Shown here in pieces: positions 1-5,529 of a stretch of DNA of 6,005 nt (position 1 is the first letter of the stretch; the number at the start of each line of letters is the position of its first letter). The notes below the pieces were generated by a model, which saw only the letters and a list, made by a program, of their open reading frames with translations, ran no database searches and had not been told where the DNA came from. A program made the translations under genes and the position numbers. This DNA comes from Candidatus Nanopelagicales bacterium (GTDB lineage Bacteria > Actinomycetota > Actinomycetes > S36-B12 > UBA10799). The stretch lies in NCBI GenBank assembly GCA_025455985.1, contig JALOLM010000286.1, positions 1-6,005 of the forward strand, given 5' to 3'.

Positions 1-2372
1 TCGATCGGGTCCTCCAGGGTGTAGGAGTTGAAGTCGCCGATCAAGAGAACATCCGGGTCACCGCTACTCGTGGGGTCGCCGGCAAGCCAGTCGACCACAG
101 CCTCGGCAGCGGCCTTGCGTGTCCCGTTGCACTCGCCCTGACCGTCACCGGTGTCGGGGTCGCCGACACACGGCGCGCCCTTGGACCTGAAGTGGTTCAC
201 CACGACGGTGAAGTGCTCCCCCGCCGCATCGCGGAACGTCTGCGCGAGCGACGGGCGAGGCGAGTCGACGACGTCCAGGGTCTTGAACGAACCCACCGGC
301 GTGACCGCGGCGGTGCGATACAACAGCCCTGCCCTGATCATGTCCGCACCGATCAGGCCGGTATCGACGAAGCCATAGCCGGGCAGTCCCCCCACGAGGT
401 CGGCCAGCGGCTCGACACCGGGAGTGTTCTCGATCTCCGTCAGTCCGATGATGTCGGCGTTGAGCCCCTTGAGCGCAGCGAGCAGCTTGTCACGCTGGCG
501 GTTGAACTCCCCCGCCTCGTCCCAGCCCCGACACCCCCCGTCCTTATCGGGCCCGCAGTTGGACGCTGGCCCCCCGGTGAGGAAGTAGTTCGTCGCGTTG
601 ACTGAGGCCACGCGCAACGTGCCTCCGCTGGGCGCCGATGGGCGCGCGTTGACCGCCGTGTACTGCGCAGCGGAAGTCGGATACACGCGGAATGCGGAGA
701 AGTCGAAGCCGAGAATACCCACCGTGTTCGTCACCGTGTCCCCGCCACGGAAGAGGTTGTCCAAGGAGAACAGTTGGCCATTGGGGTGGCGCAGCGCAGT
801 TGGGTACTGACCCAGGGAGTTGTCGTCGAGCACAACGCGCCGCAGGGCATTCGTCTGGGTGCGCGCTGTCGCCGCAGCCCCCGGTTCGTCGAACAGCCGG
901 GTTTCCCCTGGCAACGGCAGGCCCAGGACGATCTCGCCAGTGCGGTCGAAGTTGTTGGTGTCGGAGATGACCAACTCCTGTGGCAAGCGCACCAGCATGG
1001 CCTCGTACCGCTCGGGCGCCGTGGTCGAGGCGAAGGGCAGCGTGACGTCAGTTGTTGCGACCGAGCCGGTGCCGCAGGAGACGATGTCGGTCACCGCCGA
1101 TGCGTCAGCATTGGACCCGTTGATGGTGGTCTGGCCGTAACGGTCACGCGCGTACCCTGTCACCCGCACCACCTGCCCGGCGCTGACCCGGTCGGCGGTG
1201 CCGGTGTACACGAAGATCCCGTCCGAGGTCGCCGGGTCGGCGTCACCCGACGGATCCTGTAGGTAGAAGCCCCCCAATTTCGCCGCACCCTCCAGGTCGG
1301 CGGCGACGACACCCTCGGTTGTCACCGGGCCAGTGATCGCCGGACTTGACCCCGAGCCCTGAATGGCCGGGATGGGGGTGAACGCCCCTGGGCACAGCCC
1401 CGTGACGTTGAACGTCACCACGCGATCGGCGACCATGGTGTCCGGCGGGTCGCTGCTGTCCTGGTCGCTGACCTGGGAGGCGAACACCGTGAGGGTGCAC
1501 GTCTCGCCTTGGGCGAGGACCGACGCGGGATCGATGGTGAACACCGAGGGAGTCCCGGTCACGGTCCCGGGCACGCTGCCGCTGGTTGTGCAGGTCAAGG
1601 AGAACCAGGAGCCGGTGACGTTGACCGGCTCGGAGAAGGTCACTGTCAGGTTGCCGGCCGGCAACGTGCCTCCAGCATCGGCTGGCACTGTGCTGCTCAC
1701 GACGGGTGCGGCGTCCGGGCCGGTGCAGGGTGTGAGGGTGGAGCCGGTGTTGCGTGGATTCGGGGTTCCGCTTGAGAAGTTCGTGATGTTGTCGTCGGTA
1801 TCGGTGCAGCCGCCATTGAGGCGCAGCCCCGCAGCGGTGCCGCTCTGTGCCGGCGCGGGCCCGGAGCCTTCGTAGAAGTCCGCGGTCGGGCCGTACCCGA
1901 CGAAATCGCGGATCAGAACCAACTGCCCGGCTGAGCAGGGAGAAGACCCTCCGTTGCACGCCAGGCCCGCCGTCGAGTTGACCAGGGCGACCTTTCCCCC
2001 GGAGACGCTCATGTTGGTGCTGCCGACCGCGTCGGGCGTCGGCAGCGGCGCGCCGGTCGTGCCGCCGGCCAACTGGACGAGATACCGCTGACCCGGCTGA
2101 AGGGTGCCGGAAAGCTGAGTCAGGGGATTGTTGGCGAAGGTGCCGGTTCCACTCGCACTGGCATACTGCACTGACATCCCGGTCAAGGAGACGGCCGTGT
2201 TGCCACGGTTGAATATCTCCACGAAATCGTGGGTGTAGGTGGCCAAGGAGTTGCTACCTCCGCCGTAGACCTGACCGATGACCACGTCCGCGGAAACGGC
2301 CTGCGCCGGCGCGATTGGCGAGAACGGAATGACCAGCGCAAGTGCCCCGATGAAAGCGATGGAACGTGTCAT
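1..2372 (-). CDS. Secreted ExeM/NucH-family extracellular nuclease (LTD, Ig-like, OB-like and EEP domains), 3' end beyond the window
   Basis: My reading of the reverse complement from the ATG at 2372 stays open for 790 codons to the window edge, with no frameshift. Residues 1-25 or 1-28 are a signal peptide (MTRS, hydrophobic core, then APAQA-VSA). About 29-210 is a lamin-tail domain with the family start VIGQVYGGGSNS and DFVEIFNRG. About 222-325 is a Big_5/SbsA-type Ig-like domain (VTFSEPV). About 327-465 is an OB-like region (IPAIQG, GGFYLQDPSGD). From about 585 comes the EEP phosphodiesterase domain with the expected catalytic set: N592 (SVNATNYF), E646 (TEIEN), N726-H727 (NHFRSKG), D780 and N782 (GDFNSY). 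The family hydrolyses extracellular DNA, giving nutrients or remodelling biofilm matrix. Missing are the rest of the EEP domain with its final Asp-His and any C-terminal anchor. The start is supported by GAGGAGGAG two bases upstream. Family assignment is firm; the physiological role is inferred. Confidence 0.93.
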   Translation of the reverse strand, partial: MTRSIAFIGALALVIPFSPIAPAQAVSADVVIGQVYGGGSNSLATYTHDFVEIFNRGNTAVSLTGMSVQYASASGTGTFANNPLTQLSGTLQPGQRYLVQLAGGTTGAPLPTPDAVGSTNMSVSGGKVALVNSTAGLACNGGSSPCSAGQLVLIRDFVGYGPTADFYEGSGPAPAQSGTAAGLRLNGGCTDTDDNITNFSSGTPNPRNTGSTLTPCTGPDAAPVVSSTVPADAGGTLPAGNLTVTFSEPVNVTGSWFSLTCTTSGSVPGTVTGTPSVFTIDPASVLAQGETCTLTVFASQVSDQDSSDPPDTMVADRVVTFNVTGLCPGAFTPIPAIQGSGSSPAITGPVTTEGVVAADLEGAAKLGGFYLQDPSGDADPATSDGIFVYTGTADRVSAGQVVRVTGYARDRYGQTTINGSNADASAVTDIVSCGTGSVATTDVTLPFASTTAPERYEAMLVRLPQELVISDTNNFDRTGEIVLGLPLPGETRLFDEPGAAATARTQTNALRRVVLDDNSLGQYPTALRHPNGQLFSLDNLFRGGDTVTNTVGILGFDFSAFRVYPTSAAQYTAVNARPSAPSGGTLRVASVNATNYFLTGGPASNCGPDKDGGCRGWDEAGEFNRQRDKLLAALKGLNADIIGLTEIENTPGVEPLADLVGGLPGYGFVDTGLIGADMIRAGLLYRTAAVTPVGSFKTLDVVDSPRPSLAQTFRDAAGEHFTVVVNHFRSKGAPCVGDPDTGDGQGECNGTRKAAAEAVVDWLAGDPTSSGDPDVLLIGDFNSYTLEDPI

Positions 2373-2374
2373 GG

Positions 2375-2383
2375 CTCCTCCTC
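2375..2383 (-). promoter_or_regulatory. Ribosome binding site of the nuclease gene
   Basis: Read on the minus strand, GAGGAGGAG lies two bases before the ATG at 2372. Its AGGAGG core (2382 to 2377) leaves four bases to the ATG, slightly close but workable. It is the strongest Shine-Dalgarno match in the window, and it fixes the start just ahead of a good signal peptide. Confidence 0.75.
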
Positions 2384-2395
2384 AAGGAACCGCAC

Positions 2396-2424
2396 GCAGG
2401 TGGAATCGCAGCGCTCCCACCTGC
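2396..2424 (-). promoter_or_regulatory. Perfect 8+8 inverted repeat upstream of the nuclease gene: possible operator or leader hairpin
   Basis: GCAGGTGG and CCACCTGC form a perfect 8-base dyad separated by 13 bases. It ends 12 bases before the ribosome binding site of the nuclease gene. The half-site centres are 21 bp apart, about two helical turns, as expected for a dimeric repressor. A weak promoter-like pair lies just upstream on the minus strand: TTCCCT at 2454-2449 and TAGCGT at 2432-2427, 16 bases apart. That would put the dyad over the transcription start. Alternatively it is a hairpin in the 5' leader. No T-run follows, so an intrinsic terminator is less likely. The dyad is seen directly; its function is inferred. 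Confidence 0.35.
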
Positions 2425-2459
2425 ACACGCTACGCCCGATTCGCTGGCAGGGAACCCGT

Positions 2460-2479
2460 CGTTCGGTGCTACCCGAACG
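2460..2479 (-). terminator. Hairpin just after the propeller gene, probable U-less terminator
   Basis: A 7-bp perfect stem (CGTTCGG with CCGAACG, 6-base loop) begins 14 bases after the TAA stop of the RCC1-repeat gene. Position and compactness fit a transcription terminator. There is no run of T after it on the minus strand, so it would be one of the tail-less hairpins often predicted in high-GC actinobacteria, or simply an mRNA 3' end stabiliser. Confidence 0.45.
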
Positions 2480-2493
2480 TCAACCAACAGGGC

Positions 2494-2760
2494 TTAGCGG
2501 CGCTTGCCGTTGACGTAGACCACCCGCTGGCCGAACGGCTCGTGGGTTTGCGTGCCCGCGGCGGTCAGCGTCACGCTCACCCGCCACTTCTTCCCCAGCG
2601 GCTTCACCAAGACCGCGCCACCTTTGCGCAGGACCTTGACCTTGCCCTTGGCCTTAACCTTCGCGGTCACCGGAACACCGGCCGAGGTCTTCGCGCCCTT
2701 CTTGACGATCACCGTCACGCCGCGCTTCTTCACGCGCTTAGGAACCTTGACTTTCTGCAC
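2494..2760 (-). other. Lysine-rich C-terminal domain of the propeller protein
   Basis: This codes for roughly residues 489-577. The segment alternates basic and hydrophobic residues (KVKVPKRVKKRG, TAKVKAKGKVKVL, KKWRVSVTL) and ends NGKRR. I count about 25 Lys/Arg against a single acidic residue (E563). The alternation suggests a small beta-sandwich rather than a disordered tail. Similar basic tails occur, to my recollection, on other exported actinobacterial proteins. Binding to anionic cell-wall polymer or extracellular DNA is a guess from charge alone. Confidence 0.6.
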
Positions 2761-4227
2761 TCCAAGGGGAGTCACAGCAGTTCGTGCCCCCGGCGAATCC
2801 CCCACCGCGTTGCGTGCCACCACATCGAGCTCGTAGGCCGTGCCGTTCTGCAGTCCGGAGACCACACAACTGAGCCCGCTGGTCTCGCACCTCGCCCCTC
2901 CGGGCGAGGCGGTGACGACGTACCCCGTCACGGGCCGGCCGCCATCGTCGGCGGGAGGTTGCCATGAGACGACGGCTCGCGCGTCACCGCGGGAGGCAGA
3001 AGCGGCCTGGGGCGCACTGGGCCGGTCGGTCGTCAGGGCCAGCGCGTGCCCGTTCCCCAGAGCGAGCGCGATGACTTCCGTACCCTGGAAGGCAGGAACC
3101 TTCACCGGGACGGTCGAATCCTGACCGGTGCCATTGTTGTCGCCTCTCCCCCAGCACAGCAGTTCTGCATCACCGACAGCACAGGTGAAGTAACTCCCCA
3201 CCCTGATCCCCGTGACGGTTCGACCCGCCAGAGCACCGGACCGCTCCACCGCCACAGGTGCGGGGCGGTCGTCCGTCGTGCCGTCACCCACCTGTCCGAA
3301 CTGGTTGTCACCCCAGCAGTAGGCGGCGCCATCAGCGAGTGCACAGGACGTGCGCAGTCCCGCACGCACCGCCGTGACGGTCTTGCCGGCCAACGCGCCA
3401 GACATGTCGACGGGCGTGAGGGCAGCCTTCGGCGCGAATGTGCCGTCCCCCAACTGGCCCTCGTTGTTCAGACCCCAGCAGTACGGCGCCCCATCTGCCA
3501 CAAGGCAGCCATAGAGCAAACCGGCACTGATGGACGTGACGTTCTTACCGGTCAGATAGCCACCCGGGTCCGGGACTGCGGTGGGCACGAGGGTGGGTAC
3601 CAGGGAGAAGCCGTCGAAACGCTCACCCCAGCAGTAGGGAGTTCCATCAGCCAGCACGCAGCTCTCGGTGTCCCCGGTGGTGAGGGCCGTCACCTGCCTG
3701 CCTGCTAGGGCGCCCATGATGTCCACGGCCACCGGGGTGAGGCGATTCGTCGTCGTCCCGTCACCGACCTGCCCGGAGACATTGAGTCCCCAGCAGTACG
3801 GCTTGCCATCCGCGAGTGCGCACGTGTGTGCACCACCAGGACTGAACGATTGAATGGTCTTCCCGGCAAGAACCCCGGACCGTTCGACTGCGACAGGGGT
3901 GGAGCTGTTCGCCGCGGTTCCGTCACCGAGCTGGCCATAGGCGTTGAAGCCCCAGCAGTAAGGGTCGCCCTCAGCGACAACGCAGGACGTGAACGTGTCG
4001 GCGCTGATCGAGTCGATCCTCTTGCCCGAGACCACCCCTTGGTCCACCGGCGCCGGAAGGGGCTGTGCGACGGGGTTCAGTGATCCCATGAATCCGTAAC
4101 CGAAGGGATCTCCGCCCCACGCCCACAGCGTTCCGCCATCGTTCGCGTGGGCAGGCACAAGTCCGAAACCGCTCATGACAAGCGCTGAGGACAGCGCCAG
4201 TCCCGTCACCCGTCGGGTTACTCTCAC
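2494..4227 (-). CDS. Secreted seven-bladed RCC1-like beta-propeller protein with FN3 domain and lysine-rich C-terminus
   Basis: 577 residues from a GTG start supported by GGGAGG five bases upstream. Residues 1-28 are a signal peptide (twin-charged N-terminus, hydrophobic core, cleavage at AHA-ND). Residues 31-400 hold seven blade-end WG motifs at W37, W92, W146, W200, W251, W305 and W359, with GQLGDGT-type turns in four blades (98-104, 153-158, 257-263, 311-317). The last strand (GHALALTT, 393-400) should close the ring by pairing with TLWAWG (33-38), giving seven blades. Six blades carry Cys-X8-Cys (82/91, 136/145, 190/199, 241/250, 295/304, 349/358). About 403-489 is one FN3 domain with its own C447/C454. 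Residues 490-577 carry about 25 Lys/Arg and one acidic residue. RCC1-type propellers are binding scaffolds; no enzymatic motif is visible, so a surface or matrix-binding role is inferred and the ligand is unknown. Confidence 0.9.
   Translation of the reverse strand: MRVTRRVTGLALSSALVMSGFGLVPAHANDGGTLWAWGGDPFGYGFMGSLNPVAQPLPAPVDQGVVSGKRIDSISADTFTSCVVAEGDPYCWGFNAYGQLGDGTAANSSTPVAVERSGVLAGKTIQSFSPGGAHTCALADGKPYCWGLNVSGQVGDGTTTNRLTPVAVDIMGALAGRQVTALTTGDTESCVLADGTPYCWGERFDGFSLVPTLVPTAVPDPGGYLTGKNVTSISAGLLYGCLVADGAPYCWGLNNEGQLGDGTFAPKAALTPVDMSGALAGKTVTAVRAGLRTSCALADGAAYCWGDNQFGQVGDGTTDDRPAPVAVERSGALAGRTVTGIRVGSYFTCAVGDAELLCWGRGDNNGTGQDSTVPVKVPAFQGTEVIALALGNGHALALTTDRPSAPQAASASRGDARAVVSWQPPADDGGRPVTGYVVTASPGGARCETSGLSCVVSGLQNGTAYELDVVARNAVGDSPGARTAVTPLGVQKVKVPKRVKKRGVTVIVKKGAKTSAGVPVTAKVKAKGKVKVLRKGGAVLVKPLGKKWRVSVTLTAAGTQTHEPFGQRVVYVNGKRR
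3070..4137 (-). repeat. Tandem propeller-blade repeats, period about 54 codons (162 bases)
   Basis: The first Cys of each blade lies at residues 82, 136, 190, 241, 295 and 349, so spacings are 54, 54, 51, 54 and 54. Each unit reads roughly (S/T)C-x-L-A-D-G-x-P-Y-CWG, then GQ(L/V)GDGT, then TPVAV and a GALAGKTVT-like stretch. Blade 3 has lost the GQ(L/V)GDGT turn and is three residues shorter, and the sixth Cys unit is also divergent. Units one and five share VAVERSG-(V/A)-LAG. This is a protein-level repeat inside the gene, not a CRISPR array or satellite. Confidence 0.85.
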
Positions 4228-4232
4228 CGGCG

Positions 4233-4238
4233 CCTCCC
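4233..4238 (-). promoter_or_regulatory. Ribosome binding site selecting the GTG start of the propeller gene
   Basis: GGGAGG on the minus strand lies five bases before the GTG at 4227. There is no in-frame ATG nearby except M18 inside the hydrophobic core of the signal peptide. The GTG start alone preserves the positively charged n-region MRVTRR, so this site decides the start. Confidence 0.7.
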
Positions 4239-4254
4239 ACCGCTCGAGGATTGC

Positions 4255-4260
4255 AGTCTA
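4255..4260 (-). promoter_or_regulatory. Possible -10 box of the propeller gene
   Basis: TAGACT (read 4260 to 4255) matches the actinobacterial TAnnnT pattern. It would place transcription start about 20 bases upstream of the GTG at 4227. I find no convincing -35 hexamer at 16-18 bases, so this is weak. It is offered because the gene follows a 75-base gap and encodes a protein unrelated to its upstream neighbours. Confidence 0.25.
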
Positions 4261-4266
4261 GGCGCA

Positions 4267-4282
4267 ACGGGCAAGAGCCCAT
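4267..4282 (-). terminator. Small hairpin between the VWA gene and the propeller gene
   Basis: In RNA form the minus strand folds as AUGGGC-UCUU-GCCCGU, six pairs including one G-U, around a tetraloop. It starts 20 bases after the TAG stop of the VWA gene. No U-tract follows. It could be a weak terminator of the MoxR-VWA operon or a chance small stem; the stem is too short to be sure. Confidence 0.25.
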
Positions 4283-4302
4283 AGTCCACCGAACCGTCGA
4301 CC

Positions 4303-5529
4303 CTAGCGCCGCTGCGGGGTCCCCCGGTTCAGGTGCGCCATCGCCTCGGTCAAACCCTCAGTCGTCAGCGGGAACATCTCGAACACCCGCCCGATGTCCT
4401 CGATCGTCGTGCCCATCCAGCGGCTCAGCGGCTCCGGGTTGAGCCAGCAGGAATCCCGGAAATGGTCGTCGAGCATGTGCAACCACTCCAGACCGGAAAC
4501 CCGGGTGGAATCTGTGGCGCTCCAGGGCCCGGCCTGGCCGAGTTCGTAGGGCGCCATGTAGGCATCCCCAACCATGATCAACTTGTAGTGAGGCCCGCAT
4601 TCGCGCAGCAGGTCGTGCACCCAGGTCGGCTCCGTGAACCGGTCAGTGCCATAGACCTTTCCGTAGACGCAGTTGTGGAAGTAGAAGGTGCGCAGTTCCT
4701 TGAAGTGGGTGGCCTTCTTCGTGGCGCTGAAGAGCTGACTCATCAACTGTGTGTAGGGGAACATCGAGCCGCCGACGTCGATCATCAGGATCACGTGGGT
4801 GTTGGGCTTGCTCGGCGGGCGGGTCACGACCTCGATCTCGCCGGCGTTGCGCGCCGTTTCGTCAATGGTCGCGTCGATGTCGAGCTCGACCTGTGCACCC
4901 TCGCGCACGAACGCCCGCAACCTGCGCAGGGCCACCTCCATTTGCCGGATGTCCAGCGTGACGTCGGAGCGATAGGGCCGATAGTTGCGCGCGTCGGCGA
5001 TCCGGATCGCCGCCCGGCCGCCCCCGGAACTGCCCGTGCTCAAGCCGGCTTGCGCAACCCCGCCCTGCCCGAGCGGGGACTTGCCGCCGGTGCCGATCCA
5101 ATAGGGCCCACCGTCGTGGCGCTCGGTCTGCTCGAGCTTGCGCTGCTCGAACATCTCCATCAGCTCGGCGAGCTCGGGCACCTCGTCGCTGTTCTCAGTC
5201 AGCCGCACATTCTGTTCGTCGAGCCACTCGCGTAACTGCTCGGTGAGCGAGGTGTCCCAGGCGAGATCGCCGTACTCAGCGAGGAAGGCGCGATCGAACG
5301 CGTCGAGGTGTCCCTCGTGGTGGACCAACGTCGCGCGCGCGGCGTAGTAGAAACCGCGGACCGTGTTGTCGTGCACGCCCGCCTTGAGCGCCGCGGACAG
5401 AGCCAGCGCCTCCGTGACTCCCACGGCGACGTCCTGCTCGCGCAGCCGATACAGCAGCCCGAGGAAGAAGGGCGCGGGGTTTTGGTGAGGATCTGACACC
5501 TCACGTGTCACTTCTTCACCAAAAGGCAT
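4303..5529 (-). CDS. CoxE-like VWA-domain protein, partner of the upstream MoxR ATPase
   Basis: 408 residues, cytoplasmic, with no signal peptide or membrane segment. The N-terminal half (about 15-135) is helical and ends in a charged stretch (MEMFEQRKLEQTERHDG). Residues 141-190 are a Gly-rich segment (YWIGTGGKSPLGQGG, then GSSGGGR, then YRPYRSD). From about 190 comes a helical lead-in (RQMEVALRRLR), then the VWA domain from about 243, with MIDAS motif D251-V-G-G-S255-M, the conserved FYFHNCVY (282-289) and a later VGDAYM (320-325; D322 as probable metal ligand). The first MIDAS serine is a glycine here, which I recall as common in this CoxE-like group. The ATG overlaps the MoxR stop by one base in TGATG, with no good ribosome site of its own, so translation is probably coupled. 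VWA partners of MoxR recognise or tether the client; the client is unknown here. Confidence 0.88.
   Translation of the reverse strand: MPFGEEVTREVSDPHQNPAPFFLGLLYRLREQDVAVGVTEALALSAALKAGVHDNTVRGFYYAARATLVHHEGHLDAFDRAFLAEYGDLAWDTSLTEQLREWLDEQNVRLTENSDEVPELAELMEMFEQRKLEQTERHDGGPYWIGTGGKSPLGQGGVAQAGLSTGSSGGGRAAIRIADARNYRPYRSDVTLDIRQMEVALRRLRAFVREGAQVELDIDATIDETARNAGEIEVVTRPPSKPNTHVILMIDVGGSMFPYTQLMSQLFSATKKATHFKELRTFYFHNCVYGKVYGTDRFTEPTWVHDLLRECGPHYKLIMVGDAYMAPYELGQAGPWSATDSTRVSGLEWLHMLDDHFRDSCWLNPEPLSRWMGTTIEDIGRVFEMFPLTTEGLTEAMAHLNRGTPQRR

Noticed and set aside
1243..1959. A 238-codon open frame on the minus strand
   Set aside because: It overlaps the nuclease gene in another frame. The product is Arg/His-rich with no motif, while the nuclease frame reads continuously through with domain motifs.
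1..2372. Possible frameshift or pseudogene in the nuclease
   Set aside because: Codon-by-codon reading from the ATG to the edge shows no stop or frame break, and the catalytic motifs visible so far (N592, E646, H727, D780, N782) are all intact.
2278..2967. A 229-codon open frame on the plus strand
   Set aside because: It crosses the intergenic gap and is antisense to both secreted genes. It shows no recognisable motif and no supporting ribosome site.
3070..4137. Regular 162-base periodicity resembling a repeat array
   Set aside because: The period is that of propeller blades in a coding frame with diverged copies; there are no identical short repeats with unique spacers, so it is not CRISPR or satellite DNA.
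4333..5235. A 300-codon open frame on the plus strand
   Set aside because: It lies fully antisense to the VWA gene, whose protein has clear family motifs. The translation is a low-complexity Arg/Leu/Val-rich product typical of high-GC shadow frames.
4228..5529. MoxR-VWA pair plus propeller as a three-gene defence or conflict operon
   Set aside because: The propeller has a signal peptide and FN3 domain, is separated by 75 bases with a hairpin and has its own strong ribosome site. No effector domain is visible, so a single system is not supported.
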